From contig CAVQCN010000005.1 of the NCBI GenBank assembly GCA_963711035.1, forward strand, positions 1-64,000: a stretch of 64,000 bases of DNA, in the 5' to 3' direction. The stretch's first letter is position 1; every line of letters begins with the position of its first letter. Origin of the DNA: WHTK01 sp963711035 (GTDB lineage Bacteria; Chloroflexota; Dehalococcoidia; DSTF01; WHTK01). A program made the position numbers and the translations under genes. This document shows, one piece after another, positions 33,813 to 43,400 of this stretch. The notes below the pieces were generated by a model. That model searched no databases, was not told the DNA's origin, and saw nothing but the letters and a program-made list of their open reading frames with translations.

Positions 33813-35558
33813 TTAGCGGCGGCTGAAGCGACGCGCCAGTTCGTCGGCGCTGAGGTGGAGCATCGTCGGGCGGCCGTGAGGGCAGGTCTGCGGCGTCTCG
33901 CAGGCCTCGAGTTGGCGGATGAGGTCGCGCATCTCCGCATCGGAGAGCGACTGGCCGGCGCGCACCGCGGCATGACAGGCAAGCGAGGCCGCCACCCGGC
34001 CGATGGGATCGGTCGGCGCGTCCTCACGGGTGAGCAGATCCAGCAGCTCGACAAAAGCGCGCGACGGGTCGTCCCGGCGCAAGTCGGCAGGCGCTGCGCG
34101 TAGCAGGTAGCTGCCCGGCCCGAACGGTTCGATCTCGAAGCCTTGCTGACGCAGCGCCTGCATGTACACCGTGACCAGCGACTGCTGCGCCGGCGTCAGC
34201 TCTAGCGGCACCGGCGCCAGCAGCGGCTGCATGGGCTTCTCTTCGCGCCGCAGTTGATCGACGAAGCGTTCGTACATCACCCGCTCGTGCGCGGCATGCT
34301 GGTCGATGAGGTACAGCCCCTGCGGCCCTTCGGCGATGATGTAGGTCGTGCCTGCCTGCCCCAGCGGGCGCATGATCGGCACGGCCGCCGGCAGTGCTGC
34401 CTGCTCAGCCGGGGGCATCATGGGTGGCGCCGAACGAGCTTCCTGCGGATGGCTCAGGAGATAGGCCGGCGGCGTATCAGCGCTCGATGGGCTGGCTGGA
34501 AGTAACGATGTGCTCGTAGGAGCGGCAGCGGCGCGGGGCCAGCCGGTGGCGGGCTGCAGGCCGACCGGCGCCACGCCGGCCAGCGCGGCTCGGATCGGCC
34601 GCTGCACCATGGCGAAGACCTGGCGCTCGCTGCGCAGGCGCACCTCCGTCTTGGCTGGATGCACGTTTACGTCGACTTGCTCCGGCGGCAAACGCAGGTC
34701 AACGATGGCGATGGGAAAGCGCCCCACCTGCATCAGGCCGGCGTACGCCTCCTCGACGGCGAAGCTCAGAGAGCGGCTGCGCACCCACCGGCGGTTGATG
34801 AAGATCGTGATGTAGGAGCGGTTGGAGCGCGAGACGGAGGGCGGGCCGATCAGCGCTGTCAGCGCGCCGTCATCTTTCTGCTCCCGTACCTCGATAAGGC
34901 TGGCCCCGATCTCAGCGCCGTAGACGCCCGTCGCGGCCTCACGCAAGCTGCCCTGCCCGCTCGTCGCGAAGGTCTCGCGGCCGTCCTGGCGCAGCGAGAA
35001 CGCCACTTCCGGGTACGCCAGCGCGTAGTGGCTGACCACCGTCGCGATCTGACCTGCCTCTGAGGCGGCGGAACGCAGGAACTTGAGCCGCGCCGGCTGC
35101 TGCTGGAACAGCGAGCGTACGGTGATCGTCGTGCCGACCGGCGCGCCGCGAGCGCCTTGCTCGGCCGGCTCGCCGAAGCGGATGCGCACGCGCGCTGCCG
35201 TCGGGTCCTGCGGAGAGCGCGAAATCGCCTCGACGTCCGCTACCGCCGCGATGCTGGGCAGCGCCTCGCCGCGAAAGCCCAGAGTCGTGATCGCCTCGAT
35301 GTCGAGCTCGCTGCGCAGTTTGCTGGTGGCGTGGCGAGCGAAAGCGAGCGGCAGCTGCTCGGCGTCGATGCCGCAGCCGTTGTCGCTTACCCGGATCAAG
35401 GCGATGCCGCCCTCGCCCGCCTCGACGCTGATGCGCGCGGCGCCCGCATCGAGTGCGTTCTCGACCAGCTCCTTCACGATCGAGGCGGGTCGCTCGATCA
35501 CCTCACCGGCGGCGATGCGGTTGGCGACCTCGGGCGGGAGGACGGCGATCATGATCAC
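33813..35558 (-). CDS. mutL: DNA mismatch repair protein MutL
   Basis: The 581-aa protein has a GHKL ATPase N-terminus (AAGEVIERPASIVKELVENA, DNGCGI, then GFRGEALPSIAAVA) and the transducer domain. After a Pro/Ala-rich linker (~335-395), the C-terminal domain has the endonuclease metal motif DQHAAHERVMYE starting at Asp419, so it nicks DNA itself, as in bacteria without MutH. It works with MutS, encoded about 3 kb away on the same strand at 38383-40938. The ATG at 35558 opens the canonical MIMIAVLPPEV. Confidence 0.95.
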   Translation of the reverse strand: MIMIAVLPPEVANRIAAGEVIERPASIVKELVENALDAGAARISVEAGEGGIALIRVSDNGCGIDAEQLPLAFARHATSKLRSELDIEAITTLGFRGEALPSIAAVADVEAISRSPQDPTAARVRIRFGEPAEQGARGAPVGTTITVRSLFQQQPARLKFLRSAASEAGQIATVVSHYALAYPEVAFSLRQDGRETFATSGQGSLREAATGVYGAEIGASLIEVREQKDDGALTALIGPPSVSRSNRSYITIFINRRWVRSRSLSFAVEEAYAGLMQVGRFPIAIVDLRLPPEQVDVNVHPAKTEVRLRSERQVFAMVQRPIRAALAGVAPVGLQPATGWPRAAAAPTSTSLLPASPSSADTPPAYLLSHPQEARSAPPMMPPAEQAALPAAVPIMRPLGQAGTTYIIAEGPQGLYLIDQHAAHERVMYERFVDQLRREEKPMQPLLAPVPLELTPAQQSLVTVYMQALRQQGFEIEPFGPGSYLLRAAPADLRRDDPSRAFVELLDLLTREDAPTDPIGRVAASLACHAAVRAGQSLSDAEMRDLIRQLEACETPQTCPHGRPTMLHLSADELARRFSRR

Positions 35559-35690
35559 GATTCTAGGTCATTGGCGTGGCAACGAGCTGCACAGCCTGTC
35601 CCCTCACGCTGTTCGGCGCGAGATGCAAATCTCCTGGCGCTTTCGCGACGTTGTCCAATAAGGGCCGCAGACGTATCCTGATTCCATCGT

Positions 35691-37061
35691 ATGCCCCGTA
35701 TCCTTCTCGTCGCCGTCTTCCTCGCCATCGCATCCGCAGCCGTGGCCCTGCGACCGCCTCTCTCCGTTCCCGGTCACGTTGCGAGCCCCGGCACGCCTAC
35801 CACCTCTAACGAGGTCCTCGTCGGCCTCAAGGCGGATGGCTGGACCGAGGACACGCAGGCGCTCGGTCAGCGCCTCGGCGGCAACGTCATCGATCTGCTG
35901 CCCGAAATCCACGTCGTGCGCCTTGGCCTGACGAACGGCGAGAGCGTGGCCGCCGCCACACAACGCCTGGAAGCGCTGACGCAGGTCGATTATGTCGAGC
36001 CCAATCGCCTGCTACAGGAGAGCCTCATACCCAACGACACGCTCTTCGGCGCCCAGAGCTCCTACCTCTCACTGATCCAGGCGCCGCAGGCCTGGGACGT
36101 GACCACCGGCTCCAGCAGCGTCATCGTTGCGGTGCTCGACTCCGGCATCGACATCACCCAGCCGGACATCGCCGGCAGCGTGTGGACCAACCCGCTCGAG
36201 GTGCTGGACGGCCGGGACGACGACAACGACGGCTGTGTCGACGACCTGCACGGCTGCAACTTCGTGGCTCCGGCCAGCGCCGACCCGTCCTGCGCCAACT
36301 CCAGCGGCCCCTCCATCGACGACGACAACGGGCACGGCACCTTCGTCTCCGGAATCATCGCCGGGACTGCCAATAACAACCTAGGCATCAGCGGCGTAGC
36401 GCCTGGCGTCAAAATCCTGCCGGTCAAGATCCTCGACTGCAAGGGCGGCGGCACCGCGGCCGACGCGGCCAAGGGCATCCTCTACGCTGCGAAGGTCGGC
36501 GCACGCGTCGCGAACATCAGCTTCGGCGCCGATGGCGAATCGCAGACGCTGGCGCAGGCGATACACACGGCGTACGCGACCTACGGCATGGTGATCGTTG
36601 CCGCTACTGGCAACGACGGCACCGAGAACGTCACCTTTCCCGCCAACCTCGAGGAGACGTTCGCGGTCGGCTCTTCTGGCTCGGCGGACGGCGAAGACAC
36701 GCGGTCCGTGTTCAGCGACTGGGGCCCGGAGGTCGACTTCGTGGCGCCCGGCCGCGACATCGTCAGCACGGTGCCGCCCCAGTCTTGCGGCATCAACTGG
36801 GTGTGTCAGAACAACAGCCCTTACGCCGTCGCCAGCGGCACCAGCTTCGCCGCACCCCTCGTCTCCGGCCTGGCAGCGCTGATCATCTCCAAGAACCCGA
36901 ACCTCAGCCCAGACACGGTCCGTTCGATGATCGCTAGCACGGCAAAGCCGCTGCCGGACGGCACCACGCCCAACTGGGACGGCGCCGGTCTAGTCCAGAT
37001 GCGCGACGCCCTCGACTTGCAGCGCTACCAGATCGGCGTGCCCGGCGTTTCGCGGCAGTAG
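35691..37061 (+). CDS. Secreted subtilisin-like serine protease (S8)
   Basis: The 456-aa protein starts with a Sec-type signal (residues 1-~20). A short pro-domain (~38-120; EVLVGLKADGW, DYVEPNRLL) resembles the inhibitor/fervidolysin type. The catalytic domain has Asp150 (AVLDSGID), His215 (DNGHGTFVSGI) and Ser385 (ASGTSFAAPLVSGL). It should be exported, self-processed and act on proteins outside the cell. No wall anchor is seen. It is divergent from mutL, and an in-frame spacer rich in Asp/Cys (~178-205) is an insert between the Asp and His motifs. Confidence 0.9.
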   Translation: MPRILLVAVFLAIASAAVALRPPLSVPGHVASPGTPTTSNEVLVGLKADGWTEDTQALGQRLGGNVIDLLPEIHVVRLGLTNGESVAAATQRLEALTQVDYVEPNRLLQESLIPNDTLFGAQSSYLSLIQAPQAWDVTTGSSSVIVAVLDSGIDITQPDIAGSVWTNPLEVLDGRDDDNDGCVDDLHGCNFVAPASADPSCANSSGPSIDDDNGHGTFVSGIIAGTANNNLGISGVAPGVKILPVKILDCKGGGTAADAAKGILYAAKVGARVANISFGADGESQTLAQAIHTAYATYGMVIVAATGNDGTENVTFPANLEETFAVGSSGSADGEDTRSVFSDWGPEVDFVAPGRDIVSTVPPQSCGINWVCQNNSPYAVASGTSFAAPLVSGLAALIISKNPNLSPDTVRSMIASTAKPLPDGTTPNWDGAGLVQMRDALDLQRYQIGVPGVSRQ

Positions 37062-37165
37062 GCGGTACAACTCGTCCGAAGCAGACGGCAGCGCCGAATC
37101 TTAGGCCAAACGTACAGGCCGGATCAGCCTGGACGCCTGAAATACAGTGCGTCTAGCATGTATCT

Positions 37166-38293
37166 ATGACGAGTGAAACGGAAACCACCGAGGGGCGTCC
37201 GCCTCCTCAACCCGAACTGATCCTGGCAAACTGGCGCAACGAGTTGGACAGCGCTGAGCTCTATCAGCACCTGGCCAAGCGCGAGAAAGATGCCGACCGC
37301 TCCAGCCTGATGAACGAAATGGCCGAGGCGGAGACACGCCACGCGCGCGTCATGGAGCACGGCCTGCGCAGCCTGGGCGTCGCCATCCCCAGGCACAGCA
37401 CCAGCTTCCGAACGCGCGCCCTCAAAATGGCCGCCACGTTGCTGGGGCCGCGTGCCGTCTACCCGCTTCTGCAAGGCAGCGAGCTCACCGGCACCGCGGA
37501 ATACGCCGAGCAGGACGAGTCCACTGCAGCCCTGGCGCCGGAGGAGCGCTCCCACGCCCGCACCCTGGCCCAGTTCTCGCAGTCTCCCACCCGCTCTCGC
37601 CCAGAGAGTTGGCATCGATCCGGCGGCGGCGGCACGTTGCGCGCGGCCGTGTTCGGCGTCAGCGACGGCCTCGTGTCCAACCTCAGCCTGGTCATGGGCT
37701 TCGCAGGCGCGGCTGCCGCGTCCGACGTCGTCCTGCTGGCCGGCCTCGCCGGGTTGCTGGCGGGCGCGTCTTCCATGGCCGCCGGCGAGTACGTCTCGGT
37801 GAAAGCGCAGCGCGAGCTCTTCGAGCGCCAGATCGCCCTCGAGGCCGCCGAGCTGTCGGTGACGCCGCAGGAGGAGATCGCGGAGCTGGCTCTGATCTAT
37901 CGCGCCAAGGGCCTGTCGCGCACCGAGGCCGAAAACCTGGCGCGCCGCATCGGCTCCGACCCGGACATCGCCCTCGACACGCTGGTGCGCGAGGAGCTGG
38001 GCCTGGACCCGTCCGAGCTGGGCTCGCCCTACGGCGCCGCGATCAGCTCGTTCCTGGCGTTCGGCGTCGGGGCGCTCCTGCCGGTGCTGCCTTTCTTCCT
38101 GGGATCGAGCACGCTGCACATCATCATCAGCCTCGTCCTCAGCGGCCTGGGGCTGTTTAGCGTCGGCGCGGCGCTCTCGATCTTCACCGGCAGGAGTGTG
38201 CTGTTCAGCGGCGGCCGCCAGCTGCTGATCGGCGCCGCGGCCGCGGCCGTCACCTTCGTGCTCGGCAGCGCCATCGGCGTCTCGACGGGTTAG
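37166..38293 (+). CDS. Ferritin-like/rubrerythrin domain fused to VIT (CCC1) transporter
   Basis: Residues ~15-135 are a ferritin-like four-helix region with metal-binding Glu/His pairs (AEAETRHARVMEHG; EERSHARTL). Residues ~150-375 are a VIT/CCC1 domain with about five helices, the loop motif MAAGEYVSVKAQRELFERQ and a C-terminal helix pair. The fusion resembles MbfA, a membrane ferritin that exports iron, so it probably senses and exports Fe(II) or Mn(II). The ATG follows no strong site. The gene is convergent with mutS; the R1 repeat abuts its stop. Confidence 0.88.
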   Translation: MTSETETTEGRPPPQPELILANWRNELDSAELYQHLAKREKDADRSSLMNEMAEAETRHARVMEHGLRSLGVAIPRHSTSFRTRALKMAATLLGPRAVYPLLQGSELTGTAEYAEQDESTAALAPEERSHARTLAQFSQSPTRSRPESWHRSGGGGTLRAAVFGVSDGLVSNLSLVMGFAGAAAASDVVLLAGLAGLLAGASSMAAGEYVSVKAQRELFERQIALEAAELSVTPQEEIAELALIYRAKGLSRTEAENLARRIGSDPDIALDTLVREELGLDPSELGSPYGAAISSFLAFGVGALLPVLPFFLGSSTLHIIISLVLSGLGLFSVGAALSIFTGRSVLFSGGRQLLIGAAAAAVTFVLGSAIGVSTG

Positions 38294-38325
38294 GGACTGG
38301 CGTCCCGCGCGGAGCCGCGCGGACG
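38293..38325 (+). repeat. Post-stop tandem-hairpin repeat, family R1, copy 3
   Basis: GGGACTGGCGTCCCGCGC, three bases, GCCGCGCGG; the first G is the last base of the TAG stop. Same orientation relative to the gene as at 9928 and after mutL. Confidence 0.75.
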
Positions 38326-38354
38326 CATTGAGCAAGAACACTGTGCTTGTAGAC

Positions 38355-38375
38355 CGACCAACCGCCGGTTGGTCG
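38355..38375. terminator. Short palindromic terminator between convergent genes
   Basis: Arms CGACCAACCG and CGGTTGGTCG around a single C, 7 bases before the mutS stop on the opposite strand. Confidence 0.55.
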
Positions 38376-38382
38376 TGTGCTG

Positions 38383-40938
38383 CTAATGGTCTTCCTTGGC
38401 CTTTGCTTTGAGCTCGTAGAGCTTGCTCAGCGCTTCCAGCGGCGTCATGGCGTCCGGCTCCAACGCCGCCAGCTCCTGCCGTAGCGCGGACGTCTCGGCC
38501 ATGAGTGGCAGCTGGGGAGGTGGCGATACGCCTTTCGCACCGCGCTTCGTCTGGCGGGCGCCGTCCTCCAGCGCGGCGAGCACCTCACGGGCCCGCGCGA
38601 TCACCGGCGCCGGCATGCCTGCCAACTCGGCAACGTGGATGCCGTAGCTGCGGTCGGCGCCACCCGGCACGATGCGATGGAGGAAGACGACGTGCCCCTC
38701 CTGCTCTGTGACGGCCACGCTGAAGTTACACACACGCGGCAGCGTCTCCGCCAGGCGCGTCATCTCGTGATAGTGGGTGGCGAACAGCGTCTTCGCGGCG
38801 CGCTCCGGCCGCGCATGCAAGTACTCGACGACGGCGCGGGCGATGGCGAGGCCGTCGTAGGTGCTGGTGCCCCGGCCCACTTCGTCGAACAGGACCAGCG
38901 AGCGGCGGCCGGCGTTGCGCAGGATCGCCGCCGTCTCCAACATCTCGACCATGAAGGTTGATTCGCCGCGGCTGAGGTCGTCCTGGGCGCCGATGCGCGT
39001 GAAGACACGGTCGACGATGCCGATGCGGGCGCCGGCGGCGGGAACGAAGCTGCCGGCCTGCGCCAGCAATGTGATCAGCGCTACCTGGCGCAGATAGGTC
39101 GACTTGCCTGCCATGTTCGGCCCCGTCAGCACGACGACCTGGGCATCGTCGCTGTCCAGCTGCGTGTCGTTGGGTACGAAGCGGCCGTCGCCGATCGTGC
39201 GCTCGACCACCGGATGGCGGCCATCACGGATCGAGAGGCAGGTCGATTCGTCGATCTCGGGCCGGCAATAGTCGTAGCGCGCCGCCACTTCGCCGAGGGC
39301 ACTGAACACGTCGAGCTCGGCCATCGTGCGCGCAACCGCCTGCAGCGCGTCCGCCGACGCCGCCAGTTGGGCGCAGACCTGGCGGAACAGCGACGCCTCC
39401 AGCTCGCCGATTGCCTCGCGCGCCGCGACGATGCGGTCCTCCAGTTCCTTGAGCTGCGTCGTGACGAAGCGCTCGGCCCCGACCAGCGTCTGCTTGCGCT
39501 GGAAATCGTCCGGCACCAGCGCCAGGTTGGCGTTGCTGACCTCGATGTAGTAGCCGAAAACGCGATTGTAGGCGACGCGCAGGGAGCGGATGCCGGTCCG
39601 CTCGCGCTCCCGTGTCTCCAGCTCGGCCAACGCGCGCCGCACGTCGCCCGTGAGGACACGCGCCTCGTCCAGGTCCTGCGAGAAGCCCTCGCGGATGACG
39701 CCGCCCTCACCCACGGCAGGCGCCGGGTCTTCCGCGATCGCCACGTTGAGCAGGGCCAGCGCGTCGGCTGCCGCCCGTGTGTTGGTCTGCAACGCCTCGT
39801 CCATGCCGGCCGCCGCCAGCAGCCCCGGGTAGGCAGTCAAGCCGCGGCGCAGCGCTGCCAGGTCACGCGGCGTGGCCATCGCGGCGCTGATTCGCCCGAC
39901 GACGCGCTCCACGTCGGGCAGATCGCGCAGGCGGTCGCGCGTTGTCGCGCGCCGTACGCCGTCCGCGAAGAACGCCTCGACCCGGTCCAACCGTGCTTCG
40001 ATCGCGACGACGTCCAGCAACGGCTGGCCGAGCCAGCGTGCCAGCAGGCGCCCGCCCATCGCCGACTGCGTGGCGTCGATGGCGCCGATCAGGGAGCCTT
40101 GCCTGCCGCCGTCCCGCAGCGAGGCGAACAGCTCGAGGTGGCGGCGCGCGTTGGCGTCGATCATGACGAAACGAGAGGGGTTGTAGACGCCCAGGTCTTT
40201 GACGTTGGCCAGCGCGGCGCGCTGGTTGTCGCCGAGGTACGCCAGGACAGCTCCCGCGGCGGCCGTCGCGAGCGGCAGGCCGCGCAGACCGAAGCCTTCC
40301 AGCGACGCCACACCGAAGTGCTCTCGCAGGCGCTCGTCCGCATCGTCGACCCGGAAGAGGCGCGCGTCGAGCGCCGTGAGTGGAGCATCGCACGGCGCCG
40401 GCAGGTCGGCGCCCTCGGGCAACAACACTTCGGCAGGAGCGAGGCGGGCCAGCTCGACCGCCAGATCGGCGTCCGTGACCGACGCGGCGGCGAACTCGCC
40501 TGTCGTTATGTCGATAAAGGCCAGGCCGTGCTCTGCCCTACCCGGCGCGATCGCGACCAGGTAGTTGTTGGCGGCGGTACCGAGCAGCTCTTCTTCCACC
40601 ACGGTGCCCGGCGTGACGACGCGCACCACCTCGCGCTCGACGATGCCTTTGGCCAGCTTCGGGTCCTCAATCTGCTCGCAGATCGCGACCTTGTAGCCGC
40701 GCGAGACGAGGCGCTTGAGGTGCACCTGCAGCGAGTGGTGGGGCACGCCGGCCAGCGGCACGCGCAGGTTCTTGCCCATCGGCTTCGAGGTAAGGGTGAT
40801 CTCCAGCTCTTTGGCCACGAGCTGCGCGTCCTCGTCGAAGGTCTCGTAGAAGTCGCCGAGGCGGAAGAAGACGATGGTGTTGGGGAAGCGCCGCTTGATG
40901 TCGAGGTACTGGCGTCGGATGGGCGTGGTCATAGCCAA
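38383..40938 (-). CDS. mutS: DNA mismatch repair protein MutS
   Basis: The 851-aa protein is a full MutS: mismatch-binding GDFYETFDEDA (Phe-x-Glu motif) in domain I, then connector, lever and clamp domains, and an ATPase with Walker A GPNMAGKST (606-614), a Walker B VLFDEVGRGTSTYDG and a HYHEM-type His. It recognises mispaired bases and calls MutL. The C-terminus is short, with no long tetramerisation tail. The ATG at 40938 opens MAMTTPIRRQYLDIKRR, typical of the family. Confidence 0.97.
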   Translation of the reverse strand: MAMTTPIRRQYLDIKRRFPNTIVFFRLGDFYETFDEDAQLVAKELEITLTSKPMGKNLRVPLAGVPHHSLQVHLKRLVSRGYKVAICEQIEDPKLAKGIVEREVVRVVTPGTVVEEELLGTAANNYLVAIAPGRAEHGLAFIDITTGEFAAASVTDADLAVELARLAPAEVLLPEGADLPAPCDAPLTALDARLFRVDDADERLREHFGVASLEGFGLRGLPLATAAAGAVLAYLGDNQRAALANVKDLGVYNPSRFVMIDANARRHLELFASLRDGGRQGSLIGAIDATQSAMGGRLLARWLGQPLLDVVAIEARLDRVEAFFADGVRRATTRDRLRDLPDVERVVGRISAAMATPRDLAALRRGLTAYPGLLAAAGMDEALQTNTRAAADALALLNVAIAEDPAPAVGEGGVIREGFSQDLDEARVLTGDVRRALAELETRERERTGIRSLRVAYNRVFGYYIEVSNANLALVPDDFQRKQTLVGAERFVTTQLKELEDRIVAAREAIGELEASLFRQVCAQLAASADALQAVARTMAELDVFSALGEVAARYDYCRPEIDESTCLSIRDGRHPVVERTIGDGRFVPNDTQLDSDDAQVVVLTGPNMAGKSTYLRQVALITLLAQAGSFVPAAGARIGIVDRVFTRIGAQDDLSRGESTFMVEMLETAAILRNAGRRSLVLFDEVGRGTSTYDGLAIARAVVEYLHARPERAAKTLFATHYHEMTRLAETLPRVCNFSVAVTEQEGHVVFLHRIVPGGADRSYGIHVAELAGMPAPVIARAREVLAALEDGARQTKRGAKGVSPPPQLPLMAETSALRQELAALEPDAMTPLEALSKLYELKAKAKEDH

Positions 40939-40977
40939 CGCGATCCTAGCGTCGACTTCATAGTCTGCATAGGTGGT

Positions 40978-41487
40978 TCAGACGTCGGAGTAGAACCGCA
41001 ACGCGTTGCGCATACCGGGCTCCAGTCGGCTCTGCAACATCGATTCGATCTGTTTCAGATGCATCAGGTCGTGGTACGCCCACTGGTGGGCGATGTCCCG
41101 GCCGCTGATCGGGCCGGCTTCGTCGTGATCGCCAACTCGATCGAGCTGAGTTGCTGTGAGCGTTTCGAGCCATCGCAGCCCATCGGTTCGGGTTGCCGAG
41201 AACTCGTCGAGAATCGCCGCGACGGGGCGGCTCGCGTAGCCCCCTTCCCGCAGCCGGGCTCTCGGATCGATCGAACGAATGAAGGGGCGATCTTCGTCAA
41301 CGATCTCGCGAATACGGCCCGCGATCACCGACTCCGTGTCGAGGAGGTGCGATAGCGCATCCCTCACGGCCCAACCATCGTCGACAGGCGTGTTCAGGTA
41401 GGCATCCGGGAGCTTGCCTAAGAGCGAGCGCAACCGTTCCGCTGTAGCGCCAAGAACGACGAAGATGGCCTCGTCCAGCTCGGGCAA
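40978..41487 (-). CDS. DinB/YfiT-like metal-binding protein
   Basis: The 169-aa protein matches the DinB-like four-helix bundle: a first helix from LDEAIFVVLGATAERLRSLL, WAVRDALSHLLDTE with the first His ligand, and QWAYHDLMHLKQIESML with the second and third His. These families bind a divalent metal, and relatives are thiol-dependent transferases or of unknown role; the specific job is unknown. It begins 8 bases after the stop of the nuoF-like gene and ends the operon. Confidence 0.8.
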   Translation of the reverse strand: MPELDEAIFVVLGATAERLRSLLGKLPDAYLNTPVDDGWAVRDALSHLLDTESVIAGRIREIVDEDRPFIRSIDPRARLREGGYASRPVAAILDEFSATRTDGLRWLETLTATQLDRVGDHDEAGPISGRDIAHQWAYHDLMHLKQIESMLQSRLEPGMRNALRFYSDV

Positions 41488-41495
41488 CGGGAGAC

Positions 41496-43400
41496 CTAGA
41501 CTTCGGCGGGCTGGACGGAGATGAGCTCCGGGGCTGGGCCGACGCCGTGCTCGAAGGCATCGACGACGTGGATGGCGTCCGGCAGCAACTCATGGCAGAC
41601 GACGCAGTCGAGGCAGGCGGAGTCGCGCTGCCCTGTGACGACCTCGATGCAGAGCTGGTTGGCGCGCGCCAGGGCCGCCGCGTTCTCGGGCCGCTCCAGC
41701 GCCTCGCGGTCGACCTCGTAGCGGATGAGACCCTTGCAGACGTGCGCCCGGCAGCGCCGGTCGACGATGTGCTCGTTGAGCTCATCCATGAACCACTCCA
41801 GCGTGTTGACGATGATGGCCGGGGCCGCCTGGCCGTGCACGCAGTTGGAGTAGCGCAGCGTCGCCGCCAGCAGCCGCAGCTTGCCGACGTCAGACTCGCG
41901 ACCGCCGCCCCGCTGGATGCGGCGCAGGATCTCGACCATGCGTTGCGTGCCGCCGTGACAAGTGGTGCAGCGCCCGCACGACTCGTCTTCCAGGAACCAC
42001 TCGAACTGCGAGCAGAGCGCGACGATGCAGCTTCTCTCGTCCAGGAACACCATGCCGCCGCCGCCCATGGAGCCGACGCCCTTCTCTTTGTAGGCCTCAG
42101 GCTCCAGCGCCAGGTCGAGGGCGAAGGGGCCCATGACGCCGGCAAGCGGCCCTCCCTGCTGCAGTGCCTTGATCGTGTGCCCCGGCTCGAGGCCGCCGCC
42201 GCAGACGTCCATCAGGTCCTTCGTCGGCGTGCCCAGGGCCAGCTCGAAGCAGCCGACCCGCTGAATGTTGCCCGAAATCGTGAACATCATCGTGCCGGCG
42301 TTGCGGCCGGTGTCCAGCTCGAGGTATTTCTCGACGCTGTTGCGGAACAGCCAAGCACAGGAGTGGTAGGTCTCGACGTTGTTGACGTTGCTGCCCTGGC
42401 CGAAGACGCCGGACGCGGCCGGGAACGGCGGCCGGATCTTCGGCATACCGCGCCCGTCCTCGATCGAGGCGATCAGGCCGGACTCCTCGCCGCAGACGTA
42501 GCTGCCGGCACCGCGCACGACCTTCAGGTCGAAGCTGAAGTCGCGCCCGAGGATATTATCGCCCAGCAGGCCGTGGTCGCGCGCCTGCTCAACGGCTTCG
42601 ACGACGCGGTCGTAGGCCAGCGGGTACTCCTCGCGTATGTAGATGTAGCCGATCTGCGCCCCGGTGGCCCAGGCGCCGATCGTCATGCCCTCGATCAGCG
42701 CGTGCGGGTCGTTCTCCAGCGTCATGCGGTTGACCCACGCGCCGGGGTCGCCCTCGTCGGCATTGCAGACCATGGCCTTGGGCTGGGTGGGCGAGGTGCG
42801 CAGGAAGTCCCACTTGCGGCCGGTCGGGAAATCGGAGCCGCTGCGGCCGCGCAAGCGCGAGTTCAGCACCTCGGCGATCACCTCTTCCTGGCCCATGCCC
42901 AGCGCCTTCTCGAGGCCGGCGTAGGCACCGCGCGCGATCGCCTCGTCGACGTTCACGGGGTCCAGGTAGCCCATGTCCTGCATGAGGCGCCGCTGCTGGA
43001 TCGCCCACCAGGGGTGCTCGCTCATGGGCGGCAGACCGAGTCCTTCGCGTTGCGCGATGGCACCGAGGAACCAGTGGTTCTCGATGTCCCCGCCATCCAA
43101 TGCGTCGAGGAAAGCCCCGACGTCTGCCGGCTTCACCTTCTGGTACAGGATGCGTGCGCCGTCCGGCCGGCTGAATTCGACGACCGGGTTGGCAAACGAC
43201 AGGCCGTTGCCGCCCACCATGTCGACGGTGACGTCGATACCGCGCTTGCCAACCTCCTCGCGCAGCGACGCCAGCGTCTCGAGCGCACCCAGCGCGATGC
43301 TGGACGTATCGACCATCACCGCCAGACGCGAGCGGTCCACCGCCTCGATGCGGCGGCGGGCGGCGTCCGCGCGGCTGACGATTTCCTGATACGAAGCCAT
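41496..43400 (-). CDS. NuoF-like NADH-binding flavoprotein with thioredoxin-like N-terminus
   Basis: The 634-aa protein has an N-terminal thioredoxin-like domain (~1-95), then NuoF: GRSGSDFPTGRKW where complex I has GRGGAGFPTG, then CNADEGDPGAWVNR, VVRGAGSYVCGEESGLI and ESCGRCTTCHGGT binding a 4Fe-4S cluster. The C-terminal ~100 residues resemble the ferredoxin tail of HydB/HndC-type proteins but keep only one CxxC-type set (SACLDCVVC). It oxidises NAD(P)H or the reverse via FMN. ATG overlaps the upstream stop. It is not in the nuo operon, so it may serve another complex. Confidence 0.85.
   Translation of the reverse strand: MASYQEIVSRADAARRRIEAVDRSRLAVMVDTSSIALGALETLASLREEVGKRGIDVTVDMVGGNGLSFANPVVEFSRPDGARILYQKVKPADVGAFLDALDGGDIENHWFLGAIAQREGLGLPPMSEHPWWAIQQRRLMQDMGYLDPVNVDEAIARGAYAGLEKALGMGQEEVIAEVLNSRLRGRSGSDFPTGRKWDFLRTSPTQPKAMVCNADEGDPGAWVNRMTLENDPHALIEGMTIGAWATGAQIGYIYIREEYPLAYDRVVEAVEQARDHGLLGDNILGRDFSFDLKVVRGAGSYVCGEESGLIASIEDGRGMPKIRPPFPAASGVFGQGSNVNNVETYHSCAWLFRNSVEKYLELDTGRNAGTMMFTISGNIQRVGCFELALGTPTKDLMDVCGGGLEPGHTIKALQQGGPLAGVMGPFALDLALEPEAYKEKGVGSMGGGGMVFLDERSCIVALCSQFEWFLEDESCGRCTTCHGGTQRMVEILRRIQRGGGRESDVGKLRLLAATLRYSNCVHGQAAPAIIVNTLEWFMDELNEHIVDRRCRAHVCKGLIRYEVDREALERPENAAALARANQLCIEVVTGQRDSACLDCVVCHELLPDAIHVVDAFEHGVGPAPELISVQPAEV

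Noticed and set aside
39214..41355. A 713-aa open frame on the plus strand across mutS
   Set aside because: It is antisense to the intact mutS gene, rich in Arg/Gln/His/Val as expected of a GC-rich shadow, with no recognisable domain.
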